64,000 bases of DNA from Rhodobacterales bacterium HKCCE2091 (GCA_015689685.1 WVSL01000010.1:78031-142030), one strand, 5' to 3'; counted from the stretch's first letter, positions 7,895 to 15,701 are shown. A program made the numbers and translations. Notes: generated by a model not told the origin, from the sequence alone.

Positions 7895-8418
7895 TCCCGA
7901 CCCTGACCACCGAGCGCCTGACGATGCGCGCGCCGCGCCTGTCGGATTTCGACACCTACGCCGAGTTCCGCGCCTCGGACCGCGCGTCCTTCGTCGGCGG
8001 GCCGAACACGCGCCGGGAGGCCTGGCAGCAGATCTGTGCCATCGCCGGGCAATGGGCGCTGCGCGGTTACGGCCGCTGGCTGGTCGCGGACCGCGAGACC
8101 GACGCGCCGCTCGGCGTGGTCGGCATCCATCACCCCGAGGAATGGCCCGAGGCCGAGATCGGCTGGTCGATGTTCGCCGCCGGCGAGGGCCGGGGTCTCG
8201 CGCAGGAGGCCGCGCTGGCCAGCCGCCGCTACGCCTACGAGACGCTCGGCCGGACCACCATCATCAGCCTGATCGACCCGGCCAACACGCGCTCCGTCGC
8301 GCTTGGCAGGCGGATGGGCTGCCGGCCTGACGGCACCTTCGAGCACGAGGTGTTCGGCACCATGCACGTCTGGCGGCATCCGGGGCCGGGCGAAGCGACC
8401 ACCACGGAGACCGCATGA
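7891..8418 (+). CDS. GNAT-family N-acetyltransferase (RimJ/RimL type), copy 3
   Basis: A 175-aa acetyltransferase starting right at the family motif LTTERLTMRAP. The acetyl-CoA region is EIGWSMFAAGEGRGLAQEA and the C-terminal motif is SLIDPANTRSVALGRRMG. It follows copy 2 with an ATGA overlap and is itself coupled to the chorismate mutase gene by another ATGA overlap. The uninterrupted chain of overlaps makes the three enzymes and the mutase a single translational unit inside the ffh operon. Confidence 0.9.
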   Translation: MIPTLTTERLTMRAPRLSDFDTYAEFRASDRASFVGGPNTRREAWQQICAIAGQWALRGYGRWLVADRETDAPLGVVGIHHPEEWPEAEIGWSMFAAGEGRGLAQEAALASRRYAYETLGRTTIISLIDPANTRSVALGRRMGCRPDGTFEHEVFGTMHVWRHPGPGEATTTETA

Positions 8419-8744
8419 CCGACAAATCCCCCCACGCCATGCTCGATCCGGTGGAACGCGCCGCCGCGCTGCTGGCCGACCACCGGGCCTCGATCGACCG
8501 GCTCGACGCGATCCTCGTCTACACGCTCGGCGAGCGGTTCAAGCACACCCAGGCTGTCGGGCGGCTGAAGGCCGACCACGAGCTGCCGCCGTCGGACCCC
8601 GCCCGCGAGGCCGCCCAGATCGCGCGCCTGGAGGCGCTGGCGCTGGAGGCCGACCTCGACCCCGAATTCGCCAAGAAGTTCCTGCGGTTCGTCATCCAGG
8701 AAGTGATCCGGCACCACGAGCAACACCAGGAAAACGGGGCCTGA
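8415..8744 (+). CDS. Chorismate mutase, AroQ class
   Basis: A 109-aa all-helical monofunctional chorismate mutase, which converts chorismate to prephenate for Phe/Tyr synthesis. The first helix carries ASIDRLDAILVYTLGERF, with the conserved Arg-x-x-Asp followed later by the active-site Lys in VGRLKADHELPPSDPAREA, the usual AroQ layout. It overlaps copy 3 of the acetyltransferases by four bases and is followed, after 60 bp, by rpsP. Presence between ffh and rpsP is common in Rhodobacteraceae; aroA lies elsewhere in this window. Confidence 0.9.
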   Translation: MTDKSPHAMLDPVERAAALLADHRASIDRLDAILVYTLGERFKHTQAVGRLKADHELPPSDPAREAAQIARLEALALEADLDPEFAKKFLRFVIQEVIRHHEQHQENGA

Positions 8745-8804
8745 CGGCCCGTTGAGAAATCGGGGCCTTCCCGCCCCGCAACGCCATCGAACAGGAGATA
8801 CGAC

Positions 8805-9302
8805 ATGGCAATGAAGATCCGACTGGCCCGCGGGGGCTCCAAGAAGCGCCCGTTCTACCGCATCGTCGCGGCCGACAGCCGCATGCCGCGGGACGGCCGC
8901 TACATCGAGAAGCTCGGCACCTACAACCCGCTCCTGCCGAAGGACAGCGAGGACCGGATCAAGATGGACATGGAGCGCGTGCAGCACTGGCTCGACCAGG
9001 GCGCGCAGCCGACCGACCGCGTGAGCCGCTTCCTCGAAGCCGCGGGCGTGGCCGAGAAGAAGGAGCGCGCCAACATGAAGAAGGCCGAGCCGGGCAAGAA
9101 GGCCCAGGAGCGCGCCGCCGAGAAGGCCGAGAAGGAAGAGGCCGCGAAGGCCGCCGCCGCAGAGGCCGAGGCCGCACCGGCCGCGGAAGAGGCCCCCGTG
9201 GAGGAGCCTGCGACCGAGGACGCACCCGCCGAGGAAGCGGCGGCCGAGGAAGCGCCCGCCGAGGAGGCAGCCGCCGCCGAGGACGAAGAAAAGGCCGAGT
9301 GA
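8805..9302 (+). CDS. rpsP: 30S ribosomal protein S16 with an acidic Ala/Glu tail
   Basis: S16 binds 16S rRNA early in 30S assembly. The first 80 or so residues are the conserved domain ([20 protein letters not shown] and the [12 protein letters not shown] motif). The product is 165 aa, about twice the usual bacterial length: after about residue 85 it changes to a lysine/glutamate and then an almost pure Ala/Glu/Pro tail. Such tails occur in rhodobacterial S16 and probably extend from the ribosome surface. A GGAGATACGAC precedes the ATG. The stop overlaps the EVE-domain gene's ATG. Confidence 0.97.
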   Translation: MAMKIRLARGGSKKRPFYRIVAADSRMPRDGRYIEKLGTYNPLLPKDSEDRIKMDMERVQHWLDQGAQPTDRVSRFLEAAGVAEKKERANMKKAEPGKKAQERAAEKAEKEEAAKAAAAEAEAAPAAEEAPVEEPATEDAPAEEAAAEEAPAEEAAAAEDEEKAE

Positions 9303-9733
9303 TGGCGTTCTGGATCGGCGTCGCCCATGCGCGCCAGGTCGCCATCGCGCGGGAGGGCGGGTTCGTCGCCTTCTCGCACGGTCGCGAGGCGGCGGCGCGC
9401 AGGCTGTCGCCGGGCGACCGGGTGATCTGGTACGCCCCGCGCGACGAATTCGAGGGCGCGCCGGTCCAGGCCTTCGTGGCCCATGCCACCGTCACGGGCG
9501 AGACGCCCGTGCAGAAGCACTACGGCGACCGCGGGCTCGAAGGCTGGACCCGCGACGCCGCCTATGACGAGGTGACGGAGGTGCCGGTGCGGCCGCTTCT
9601 CGACGCCCTGTCCTTCGTCGCCGACCCCGCGCACTGGGGCATGGCGTTCCGCCGCGGCCAGTTCGAGATCCCCGGCGAGGACTACCGCCTGATCGCGGGC
9701 CGGATGCTTGAGGGCGCGCCGTGTTCCGGCTGA
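9302..9733 (+). CDS. EVE-domain protein (UPF0310 family)
   Basis: A 143-aa single-domain EVE protein of the PUA/YTH superfold, a family that reads modified bases in DNA or RNA. The N-terminal [20 protein letters not shown] and the RRLSPGDRVIWYAPRDEF region match UPF0310. It starts at an ATG overlapping the rpsP stop; an adjoining GTG at 9299 is also possible. Two tiny membrane-protein genes follow before rimM. Standalone EVE genes often sit near restriction or RNA-modification genes; here it lies amid translation genes, so an RNA ligand is possible, but this is inference. Confidence 0.8.
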   Translation: MAFWIGVAHARQVAIAREGGFVAFSHGREAAARRLSPGDRVIWYAPRDEFEGAPVQAFVAHATVTGETPVQKHYGDRGLEGWTRDAAYDEVTEVPVRPLLDALSFVADPAHWGMAFRRGQFEIPGEDYRLIAGRMLEGAPCSG

Positions 9734-9864
9734 TCCGCCTTCTCGTGCTGCTCGCGGTCGCCTTCTTCGCCGGCATGATCGCGGAACGCGCCCACCAGCG
9801 CGATCTCTGCGCCCGGTCCGGCGGGGTCTGGCTGCGCGCCGGGCTCTGCGGCACGGCGGAGTAG
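9721..9864 (+). CDS. Small single-pass membrane protein, 47 aa
   Basis: A GTG-started frame overlapping the end of the EVE gene by 13 bases. The product has one membrane helix (RLIRLLVLLAVAFFAGMIAE, about residues 3-22) followed by a short domain with two cysteines (DLCARSGGVWLRAGLC), a pattern seen in small inner-membrane proteins of Rhodobacteraceae whose role is unknown. Its position inside a tightly packed operon, ending just before the next frame, supports it. Confidence 0.6.
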   Translation: MFRLIRLLVLLAVAFFAGMIAERAHQRDLCARSGGVWLRAGLCGTAE

Positions 9865-9868
9865 GCCG

Positions 9869-10033
9869 GTGCTGCTGGCCGCGCTCCTCCTGCTGATGCT
9901 GGCCGCCGCGCTGTTCTGGCGCGGGCACCGGCGCATCGCGATCGCGCTTGCCGCGGTCACTCTGCTGACGGGGGGCGCGATCTGGGCCATCCTCGTCATC
10001 GAATCCACGCCGACGGAGGTGCCGGATGTCTGA
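9869..10033 (+). CDS. Small two-helix membrane protein, 54 aa
   Basis: A GTG-started frame five bases after the previous stop and overlapping the rimM start by eight bases. Two hydrophobic helices (about residues 1-16 and 23-44) are separated by a basic turn WRGHRRI, and a short acidic tail follows. No family recognised. The gene packing, with no free space between rpsP and rimM, suggests it is real. Confidence 0.55.
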   Translation: MLLAALLLLMLAAALFWRGHRRIAIALAAVTLLTGGAIWAILVIESTPTEVPDV

Positions 10034-10538
10034 CCGTGTCTGCGTCGGGGCCATCGCCGGGGCCTTCGGGGTCCGCGGCGACGTGCGGCTGAAGAGCTTC
10101 TGCGCCGAGCCCGAGGCGATCGCGGGTTACGGCCCGCTCTGGACGGAGGACGGCAGCCGCAGCTTCACCGTGACGCTGACCGGCGCGATCAAGGGCGGGC
10201 TGGCGGCGAAGCTGTCGGGCGTGCCGACGAAGGAGGCCGCCGACGCGCTGCGGGGCACGAGGCTCTATGCCGACCGCACCGCCCTGCCCACCCTGCCCGA
10301 CGACGAGTTCTACCACGCCGACCTGATCGGCCTCGACGTCCGCGACACCGGCGGCGGCGATCTCGGCCGGGTCGCGGCGGTCCTGAACCACGGCGCAGGC
10401 GACCTGCTGGAGGTCCGGCCGAAGCAGGGCAAGCCGGTACTGGTGCCGTTCACGCTGGCCGTCGTGCCGACCGTGGACCTGTCGGCGGGGCTGGTGATCG
10501 TGGACCCGCCCGAGGGGCTATTCGACGACGGCGACTGA
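10026..10538 (+). CDS. rimM: 16S rRNA processing protein RimM
   Basis: RimM binds S19 and assists maturation of the 30S head. The 170-aa protein has the N-terminal beta-barrel ([20 protein letters not shown]) and the C-terminal PRC-barrel with [12 protein letters not shown], then GDLLEV and the [13 protein letters not shown] motif. Length is normal. It follows the small membrane-protein gene with an overlap. In related genomes trmD comes next; here DUF1059, DUF1328 and a reverse-strand ABC exporter lie between. Confidence 0.96.
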   Translation: MSDRVCVGAIAGAFGVRGDVRLKSFCAEPEAIAGYGPLWTEDGSRSFTVTLTGAIKGGLAAKLSGVPTKEAADALRGTRLYADRTALPTLPDDEFYHADLIGLDVRDTGGGDLGRVAAVLNHGAGDLLEVRPKQGKPVLVPFTLAVVPTVDLSAGLVIVDPPEGLFDDGD

Positions 10539-10595
10539 GACCGCCGCCCCGCTTCCATGCTATGATCGGGTCATTGCATGGAGGAGGAGGGTGCC

Positions 10596-10769
10596 ATGAC
10601 CAAGGTCCTGAAATGCGGAAGCCTGATGCCGGGCTGCGATTTCGTCGCCAAGGGCGAGAGCGAGGACGAGATCCTCGCGCAGGCGGCGAAGCACGCGAAG
10701 GAGGCGCACGGCCTCGATCCCACGCCAGAACTGGTGGAGAAGGTCCGGGGCGCGATCACCGAGACCTGA
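10596..10769 (+). CDS. DUF1059 small protein
   Basis: A 57-aa soluble protein: MTKVLKCGSLMPGCDFVAKG, then an acidic helix with AAKHAKEAHG. This is the DUF1059 pattern (Cys-x(n)-Cys-F, and a His before a His-Gly), which resembles a small zinc-ribbon-like fold with AHG at the end. Function unknown. A strong ribosome binding site GGAGGAGGAGG at 10580-10590 fixes the start at 10596. A TATGAT box at 10561-10566 may be its -10, so it can be expressed apart from rimM. Confidence 0.85.
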   Translation: MTKVLKCGSLMPGCDFVAKGESEDEILAQAAKHAKEAHGLDPTPELVEKVRGAITET

Positions 10770-10834
10770 GGGCCGAAGGAACTTCCGCAGGGGACGACCC
10801 GTTAGGGATGCAATGATTCCAACGGAGAATTCCC

Positions 10835-10999
10835 ATGCTCGAGATCCTTCTCATCCTTCTCGTGATCGCCGCGATTGCCGGCATGTTCGGCATGACCCGC
10901 GTGTCCGGCATGGCACTGACGGGCGTCCGCATCATCATCGTGGTGGCGCTGGTGCTGTTCCTGCTGGTGCTGGTCGGCGTGATCGGGCTGGCGGCCTGA
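10835..10999 (+). CDS. DUF1328 (UPF0391) small membrane protein
   Basis: A 54-aa protein of two membrane helices (about residues 2-19 and 31-53) joined by TRVSGMALTGVRI. Length and layout fit the UPF0391/DUF1328 family of small hydrophobic proteins, often stress-induced in proteobacteria. The start has GGAG eight bases upstream. It ends convergent with the ABC permease gene, 18 bp away. No function is established. Confidence 0.85.
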   Translation: MLEILLILLVIAAIAGMFGMTRVSGMALTGVRIIIVVALVLFLLVLVGVIGLAA

Positions 11000-11017
11000 C
11001 CCGCCCCGCCCGCGACG

Positions 11018-11779
11018 CTACTTCCGGAGCCGCCAGCCGGTCCGGAAGATCCACCAGATCACTGCGAGGCAGATCGCGGTGAAGGCGACGATGGCGATCA
11101 GGCTCAGCCCGATCGCCACGTCGGCCTCTCCGAAGAACGACCAGCGGAAGCCCGAGATCAGGTAGACCACCGGGTTAAAGAAGGTCACCGTCTGCCAGAA
11201 CGGCGGCAGCATCGAGATCGAGTAGAACGAGCCGCCGAGGAACACGAGCGGCGTGATGAGCAGGAGCGGCACGAGCTGCAGCTGCTCGAAGTTCTTCGCC
11301 CATATCCCGAGGATGAAGCCGAGCAGGCTGAAGCTGATGCAGGTCAGAACGAGGAAGGCCAGCATCGCCACCGGGTGCTCGATCCTGAGATCGACGAAGA
11401 AGAACGCCGTGCCGAGGATGATGAGCCCGATCACCAGCGACTTCGTCGCCGCCGCCAGGACGTAGCCCGCCGTCACCTCCAGGAACGAGACCGGTGCGGA
11501 GAGAAGTTCGTAGATCGTGCCGACGAATTTCGGGAAGTAGATGCCGAAGGACGCGTTCGACACCGACTGCATCAGCACCGTCAGCATGATGAGCCCGGGC
11601 ACGATGAAGGCGCCGTATTCCACGCCCTCCACCTCCTCGATCCGGCTGCCGATGGCGGCGCCGAAGACGACGAAGTAGAGCGAGGTGGAAATCACCGGCG
11701 AGACGATGGAACCCCAGACGGTGCGCAGGGTGCGCGCCATCTCGAACCGGTAGATCGCGGCGACCGCCATCAGGTTCAT
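11018..11779 (-). CDS. ABC-2 type exporter permease
   Basis: A 253-aa inner-membrane protein of the ABC2 membrane family (YadH/NodJ-like), with about six helices. The N-terminal [20 protein letters not shown], the amphipathic stretch around [12 protein letters not shown], and the C-terminal [17 protein letters not shown] with [12 protein letters not shown] are typical of this group. The ATG overlaps the stop of the ATPase gene, so the two products are made together and presumably form a 2+2 exporter. Substrate unknown; the E. coli YadGH relatives are also unassigned. Confidence 0.93.
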   Translation of the reverse strand: MNLMAVAAIYRFEMARTLRTVWGSIVSPVISTSLYFVVFGAAIGSRIEEVEGVEYGAFIVPGLIMLTVLMQSVSNASFGIYFPKFVGTIYELLSAPVSFLEVTAGYVLAAATKSLVIGLIILGTAFFFVDLRIEHPVAMLAFLVLTCISFSLLGFILGIWAKNFEQLQLVPLLLITPLVFLGGSFYSISMLPPFWQTVTFFNPVVYLISGFRWSFFGEADVAIGLSLIAIVAFTAICLAVIWWIFRTGWRLRK

Positions 11780-12705
11780 GCCCCGTCCTCCGCGATCAGG
11801 TCGACGAAGATCTCCTCGAGCGAGGACTGCGTCGTCTCGACGTCCGACACCCTCAGCCCCGAGGCCTGCACGCCGGTCAGAAGCCGGACGATGCCCGTGC
11901 GTTCCGCCTGCCGGTCGTAGGTGTAGAGCAGCGCGGTGCCGCCATCGACGAGGTCGAGTGCGTGGTGCGACAGGTCCGGGGGGATCTCGTCGATCGGCTC
12001 GGCCAGCTCGATCTTCAGCTCCTTCCGGCCCATGCGCTTCACCAGCGCGCCGGTTTCCTCCACCAACAGGATGTCCCCGCGCGAGATCACGGCGATGCGG
12101 TCGGCCATCGCCTCGGCCTCCTCGATGTAGTGGGTGGTCAGGATGATGGTCACGCCATCGGCCTTCAGCTTGCGCATCGCCTCCCACATCTCGCGGCGCA
12201 GTTCCACGTCGACGCCCGCCGTGGGTTCGTCGAGGAACAGGACGCGGGGTTCGTGGCTCAGCGCCTTGGCGATCAGCACCCGGCGCTTCATGCCGCCGGA
12301 CAGCTCGATCACCTTGCTGTCCTTCTTGTCCCACAGCGACAGGAGCCGCAGGACCCGTTCCATCACCGCGTCGTCGCGGCGCTTGCCGAACAGCCCGCGC
12401 GAGAAGCTGACCGTGTTCCAGACCGTCTCGAACGGCTCCAGGAAGGTTTCCTGGGGCACCAGCCCGATCAGCGCGCGGGCGGCGCGGTAGTCGTCGCGGA
12501 TGTCGTGGCCGCCGACCGTGACGGTACCCTTCGTCGGCACGGCGATGCCGCAGATCGCCGAGATCAGCGTCGTCTTGCCCGCGCCGTTCGGCCCGAGCAG
12601 CGCGAGGATCTCGCCTTCCTCGATGTCGAGCGACACGTCGTTCAGCGCGACGAAGCCGTTGTCGTAGGTCTTGCCGAGACCGGCGACCGAAAGGATGGGG
12701 GCCAA
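11776..12705 (-). CDS. ABC exporter ATP-binding protein (YadG/CcmA-like)
   Basis: A 309-aa ATPase energising the neighbouring permease. Walker [10 protein letters not shown] (about 38-46), signature LSGGMKRR, Walker [13 protein letters not shown] and the H-loop [14 protein letters not shown] are all intact. The last 90 residues are a variable domain common in multidrug/polysaccharide-type ABC-2 exporters. GAGGAGA precedes the ATG. Its promoter overlaps, on the other strand, that of trmD. The pair lies in reverse orientation inside the rimM-trmD interval and looks inserted relative to the usual order. Confidence 0.95.
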   Translation of the reverse strand: MAPILSVAGLGKTYDNGFVALNDVSLDIEEGEILALLGPNGAGKTTLISAICGIAVPTKGTVTVGGHDIRDDYRAARALIGLVPQETFLEPFETVWNTVSFSRGLFGKRRDDAVMERVLRLLSLWDKKDSKVIELSGGMKRRVLIAKALSHEPRVLFLDEPTAGVDVELRREMWEAMRKLKADGVTIILTTHYIEEAEAMADRIAVISRGDILLVEETGALVKRMGRKELKIELAEPIDEIPPDLSHHALDLVDGGTALLYTYDRQAERTGIVRLLTGVQASGLRVSDVETTQSSLEEIFVDLIAEDGA

Positions 12706-12729
12706 GGTGGGTCTCCTCTTCGACGGCGG

Positions 12730-12757
12730 AGCCTAGCGCCGCGCCGCGCCGCTGCAA
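12730..12757 (-). promoter_or_regulatory. Probable promoter of the ABC exporter genes
   Basis: Minus-strand TTGCAG (12757-12752), 16-bp spacer, TAGGCT (12735-12730). The initiation point would lie about 17-20 bases before the ATPase ATG. This is one of several TTGnnn/TAGGCT pairs in the window and lies back-to-back with the trmD promoter. Confidence 0.55.
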
Positions 12758-12768
12758 CCCCTCGCCGC

Positions 12769-12797
12769 TTGCGGCGGGCGGGACGGGTGGATAGGAC
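12769..12797 (+). promoter_or_regulatory. Probable promoter of trmD
   Basis: TTGCGG (12769-12774), 17-bp spacer, TAGGAC (12792-12797), about 27 bases before the trmD start. Needed because the reverse-strand ABC genes cut trmD off from the rimM operon. Confidence 0.45.
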
Positions 12798-12824
12798 GGG
12801 GCGTTTCCAACCGGCGGCCCGAGC

Positions 12825-13631
12825 ATGACCGAGGACAAACCCAGATCCCACGGGCGGCTCGCGATTTCCGCCAGCCGCCAGCCCCGCAGCCTGATGGACG
12901 GCCCGCCGAGGCTGGCGAAGGCATGGACGGCGAAGGTGCTGACCCTGTTCCCGCAGGCCTTCCCCGGCGTGCTCGGCGCGTCCCTGACCGGCAAGGCGTT
13001 GCAGGAGGGGCTGTGGGCGCTGGAAACGGTGGACCTGCGCGGCTTCGGGATCGGTCGGCACCGGTCGGTCGACGACACGCCCGCGGGCGGCGGCGCGGGG
13101 CTGGTGATGCGCGCCGACGTGATCGGCCCGGCGCTGGAGGAAGCCGCGATCGGCACCCCCGGCCCGGCGGAATGGCCCCGTCTCTACCTCTCGCCGCGCG
13201 GTCGGCCGTTCCGGCAGGCGGATGCCGCCCGGCTCGCGCAGGCGCGGGGCGTCACCATGCTGTGCGGCCGGTTCGAGGGCGTGGACGAGCGGGTGATCGA
13301 GCATTTCGGGCTGGAGGAAGTGTCGCTCGGCGATTTCGTCCTGACCGGCGGCGAGATCGCGGCGCAGGCGATGCTGGACGCGACCGTGCGGTTGATCCCC
13401 GGCGTGCTCGGCAACGCCGCGTCGGTCGAGGACGAGAGCTTTTCCGACGGGCTGCTGGAACACCCGCAATACACGCAGCCGCGGGTCTGGAACGGCCGCG
13501 CGATCCCCGACGTGCTGCTGTCCGGCAACCACGGCGAGATCGCGAAGTGGCGGCGGGCGGAGGCCGAGCGGATCACGCGCGACCGGCGGCCCGACCTGTG
13601 GGACGCATGGCAACGCCGGTCGCGGGAATGA
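12825..13631 (+). CDS. trmD: tRNA (guanine-37-N1)-methyltransferase
   Basis: TrmD methylates G37 next to the anticodon with S-adenosylmethionine and prevents frameshifting. The 268-aa product has an extra N-terminal 35 residues before the canonical [16 protein letters not shown] start; then [32 protein letters not shown] (the trefoil-knot SAM site) and the C-terminal [15 protein letters not shown]. All key SPOUT motifs are present. Start choice: the ATG at 12825 is kept, but an initiation point nearer residue 24 (ATG at 12894) would also give a complete enzyme. It is coupled to a GNAT gene by an ATGA overlap. Confidence 0.95.
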   Translation: MTEDKPRSHGRLAISASRQPRSLMDGPPRLAKAWTAKVLTLFPQAFPGVLGASLTGKALQEGLWALETVDLRGFGIGRHRSVDDTPAGGGAGLVMRADVIGPALEEAAIGTPGPAEWPRLYLSPRGRPFRQADAARLAQARGVTMLCGRFEGVDERVIEHFGLEEVSLGDFVLTGGEIAAQAMLDATVRLIPGVLGNAASVEDESFSDGLLEHPQYTQPRVWNGRAIPDVLLSGNHGEIAKWRRAEAERITRDRRPDLWDAWQRRSRE

Positions 13632-14089
13632 CCCCGCGCCTGTCGATGCGCCGGGCCGCCGAAACCGATCTGCCGGCGATCCTGCGGCTGCTCGCCGATG
13701 ACGATCTCGGCCGCGAACGGGACGACCCGGACGACGCGGGCGATCCGGCCTACCGCGCCGCGCTCGCGGCGATCGACCGCGATCCGAACCAGCTCCTGGC
13801 GGTCGCGGAACTGGACGGCGCGGTGGTCGGCACGCTGCAACTGACCTTCCTGCCCGGCCTGTCGAACCGCGGCGCGTGGCGCTGCATGGTCGAGGCCGTG
13901 CGGGTCGACGCGGCCCAGCGCGGGCAGGGCCTCGGAGCGGAGATGATGGACTGGGCGGTGTCGCGGGCGAGGGCGCGGGGCTGCGCGACGGTGCAGCTCG
14001 GCTCGCACCTGTCGCGGGAGGCCGCGCATCGGTTCTACGAGCGGATCGGCTTCGTCCGCAGCCACGCGATGTTCAAGAAGTCGGTTTGA
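13628..14089 (+). CDS. GNAT-family N-acetyltransferase
   Basis: A 153-aa acetyltransferase with the standard fold: N-terminal [20 protein letters not shown], central [12 protein letters not shown], acetyl-CoA loop [20 protein letters not shown] (Q-R-G-x-G-x-G/A) and a C-terminal [18 protein letters not shown]. This is a different branch from the three tandem copies at 6.8-8.4 kb. It starts inside the trmD stop (ATGA). Substrate unknown. Confidence 0.9.
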   Translation: MTPRLSMRRAAETDLPAILRLLADDDLGRERDDPDDAGDPAYRAALAAIDRDPNQLLAVAELDGAVVGTLQLTFLPGLSNRGAWRCMVEAVRVDAAQRGQGLGAEMMDWAVSRARARGCATVQLGSHLSREAAHRFYERIGFVRSHAMFKKSV

Positions 14090-14146
14090 GGTGTGACGCG
14101 ATCGCGTGTCCGAGATGGGGGCCGTTACGCGCTGAACTCGCGATGA

Positions 14147-14310
14147 GCCGCGCCATCGACGGGCTGCGGTGCGGCGATCTGTTCGCTCGGCTGCAGCGGT
14201 TTATCCATCGAGGTCTGGAATAGTCCTGGGCTAGGTCCAGGCGTCACCAAATCGCCGGACCGGCGGGGCGACCCGTCGATGGCGCGGCGGCCTTCGGCCT
14301 TGTCCCGCGC
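14147..14310. repeat. Dispersed intergenic element, copy A
   Basis: First of three copies (others at 22614-22774 and 37720-37880). Its ends form a perfect 16-bp inverted repeat: CCGCGCCATCGACGGG at 14148-14163 and its complement at 14272-14287. Between them is a conserved core with GGCTGCAGCGGTTTATC, AGGTC, and GCGTCACCAAATCGCC. A tail GGCGGCCTTCGGCCTTGT, itself a small hairpin, follows the right arm. No transposase and no target duplication are visible. It behaves like a MITE- or REP-like element, or an RNA-forming element. Confidence 0.75.
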
Positions 14311-14351
14311 TCCGGGACCCGGCCGGATAGGATCAGCCCCCACGAATCCCC

Positions 14352-14380
14352 TTGATCGCTACGCCCGCCGCGCCTATACG
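14352..14380 (+). promoter_or_regulatory. Probable promoter of rplS-rpmE
   Basis: TTGATC (14352-14357), 17-bp spacer, TATACG (14375-14380). This is among the best sigma-70-like matches in the window. Transcription would begin near 14387, giving a leader of about 218 bases before rplS. Confidence 0.6.
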
Positions 14381-14386
14381 GGCCCG

Positions 14387-14604
14387 CGTCCGGGGCCGAT
14401 GCGGCCATCCGGACCCTCTGTCTGTTGCCAATCCGCGGACCTTCGGCGCGGCGCTCGGCACCGGGCGGGAGCCAGCAAAGCGGCTCCGATCTCTGGCGGG
14501 CGCCCCCGGACGGGAACGCGGCGGACCCGGTCGAAGACCAGAGCTCTCGGGTGCACGAGACATCTTCGCGGACCGAACCGCGAGCAGCATAGGAGACAGG
14601 CCCG
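14387..14604 (+). other. Long 5' leader of rplS with hairpins
   Basis: The stretch between the predicted start of transcription and the L19 gene contains a stem GGAGCC / GGCTCC (14468-14473 with 14482-14487, eight-base loop) and further GC-rich arms. The ribosome binding site is AGGAGA just before the ATG. A leader this long before a ribosomal protein gene often hosts autoregulation, but I cannot match it to a known leader class. Confidence 0.35.
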
Positions 14605-14994
14605 ATGGACCTGATCGCACAACTGGAGGCCGAGCAGATCGCCGGTCTCGCCAAGGACATCCCGGACTTCAAGCCCGGCGACACCGTCCGCGTCGGTTAC
14701 AAGGTGACCGAAGGCACCCGCAGCCGGGTGCAGAACTACGAAGGCGTCTGCATCTCGCGCAAGAACGGCTCCGGCATCGCCGGCTCGTTCACGGTGCGGA
14801 AGATCTCCTTCGGCGAGGGCGTGGAGCGCGTGTTTCCGCTGTACTCCACCAACATCGAATCGATCACCGTGGTCCGCCGCGGCAAGGTGCGGCGCGCCAA
14901 GCTGTACTACCTGCGCGCGCGCCGGGGCAAATCGGCCCGGATCGCGGAAGACACCACCTACAAGGCCAAGGACTCGGCCGAAGCCGGGGCATGA
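14605..14994 (+). CDS. rplS: 50S ribosomal protein L19
   Basis: L19 sits at the 30S-50S interface. The 129-aa protein has the family core: [57 protein letters not shown] and [16 protein letters not shown]. Size is at the upper end of normal because of a short C-terminal extension. It is the last of the conserved ffh-trmD-rplS string and is followed by rpmE 11 bases later. Confidence 0.98.
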   Translation: MDLIAQLEAEQIAGLAKDIPDFKPGDTVRVGYKVTEGTRSRVQNYEGVCISRKNGSGIAGSFTVRKISFGEGVERVFPLYSTNIESITVVRRGKVRRAKLYYLRARRGKSARIAEDTTYKAKDSAEAGA

Positions 14995-15005
14995 GGAGAG
15001 GCGCG

Positions 15006-15227
15006 ATGAAAAAGGACATCCATCCCGACTACCACCTCATCGAGGTCAAGATGACCAACGGCGACGTGGTGCAGATGAAATCGACCTGGGGCTCGGAAGG
15101 CGACACCCTGTCGCTCGACGTCGACCCGACGGTTCACCCGGCCTGGACCGGCGGCTCGTCCCGCCTGATGGACACCGGCGGCCGCGTGTCCCGCTTCCAG
15201 AAGAAATACGAGGGCCTCGGGTTCTGA
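15006..15227 (+). CDS. rpmE: 50S ribosomal protein L31 (zinc-free type)
   Basis: A 73-aa L31: [20 protein letters not shown], then [10 protein letters not shown] at the end. The cysteines that bind zinc in the C+ form are missing, so this is the C- type, usual in Rhodobacterales. It is 11 bp after rplS, with GAGGAGAGGCGCG before its ATG, and is followed by a strong terminator. L31 bridges the subunits and is one of the exchangeable ribosomal proteins under zinc limitation. Confidence 0.96.
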   Translation: MKKDIHPDYHLIEVKMTNGDVVQMKSTWGSEGDTLSLDVDPTVHPAWTGGSSRLMDTGGRVSRFQKKYEGLGF

Positions 15228-15252
15228 ACCCCCGCCCCTTCGACGTGACAGG

Positions 15253-15277
15253 AAATGCCGCCCCCCGGGCGGCATTT
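15253..15277. terminator. Bidirectional hairpin terminator after rpmE
   Basis: Perfect 11-bp stem AAATGCCGCCC / GGGCGGCATTT with a CCC loop. The A/T ends of the stem give a U-tract in either direction, so it can end rpmE from the left and the monooxygenase gene from the right. Confidence 0.85.
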
Positions 15278-15297
15278 CGCGTTTCGGGGGGGGCGGG

Positions 15298-15642
15298 TCA
15301 GCCGTGCAGGTCGGCGCTGTCGCGCGGGGCCTCGTTGCGCCGGGTCATGCCGTAGTCGCGGATGACGCCGGCGACGCGCAGGCGGTAGTCGCGGAACAGC
15401 CGCGCCCGGCCGCGGGCCTGGGCATGGCGATGAGCGGCGAGGTTCCGCCAGCGGGTTAGAGCGGCCTCGTCCTCGAACACCGAGATCGACAGCATCTTGC
15501 CGGGATCGGTCAGGCTCTGGAACCGATCGACCGAGACGAAGCCCTCGATCTCCTGCAGGTGCGGGCGCAGCTCCGCGGCGAGATCGAGATAGGCATCGCG
15601 CTGGCCCTCGGCGGGCCATACCTCGAAGATGACGGCGATCAT
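15298..15642 (-). CDS. Antibiotic biosynthesis monooxygenase-like protein
   Basis: A 114-aa ABM/YgiN-type ferredoxin-like barrel protein. MIAVIFEVWPAEGQRDAYL and VFEDEAALTRWRNLAAHRHA are the usual marks, the latter with the conserved W-R-x3-H-x3-Q pattern near the active site. Relatives oxidise quinones or small aromatics, or act as heme/quinone-binding proteins; nothing fixes the substrate. The ribosome binding site GGGAGGA lies inside a 13-bp hairpin directly before the ATG, so expression may be translationally controlled. Confidence 0.85.
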   Translation of the reverse strand: MIAVIFEVWPAEGQRDAYLDLAAELRPHLQEIEGFVSVDRFQSLTDPGKMLSISVFEDEAALTRWRNLAAHRHAQARGRARLFRDYRLRVAGVIRDYGMTRRNEAPRDSADLHG

Positions 15643-15646
15643 GACT

Positions 15647-15680
15647 GGTCCTCCCGCGGGGAAATCTCCGCGGGAGGACC
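15647..15680 (-). promoter_or_regulatory. Hairpin that sequesters the ribosome binding site of the monooxygenase gene
   Basis: Perfect 13-bp inverted repeat (GGTCCTCCCGCGG with CCGCGGGAGGACC, eight-base loop). In the minus-strand transcript the 3' arm contains GGGAGGA, the Shine-Dalgarno sequence, four bases before the ATG. As folded, the ribosome could not bind. It could equally end transcripts from the pilin gene upstream, but it has no T-run. Confidence 0.55.
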
Positions 15681-15701
15681 GGCCGTTGCAAGCATGAAGG
15701 A

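Larger units (their letters stand above)
14090..14604 (+). other. Intergenic region between the GNAT gene and rplS
   Basis: 515 bp without a protein gene. The left part holds copy A of the dispersed 164-bp element (14147-14310). The right part holds a good promoter (14352-14380) and the long leader of rplS. Short peptide frames across the element repeat in all three copies only because the DNA repeats, and I do not call them genes. Confidence 0.7.

Noticed and set aside
13184..14065. Minus-strand frame opposite trmD and the GNAT gene
   Set aside because: No start site, no family match, and full overlap with two well-supported genes.
14125..14343. Short peptide frame containing DKPLQP with a similar frame at 22528-22836
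   Set aside because: The similarity comes from the dispersed DNA element; the frames have no ribosome binding site and differ at both ends.
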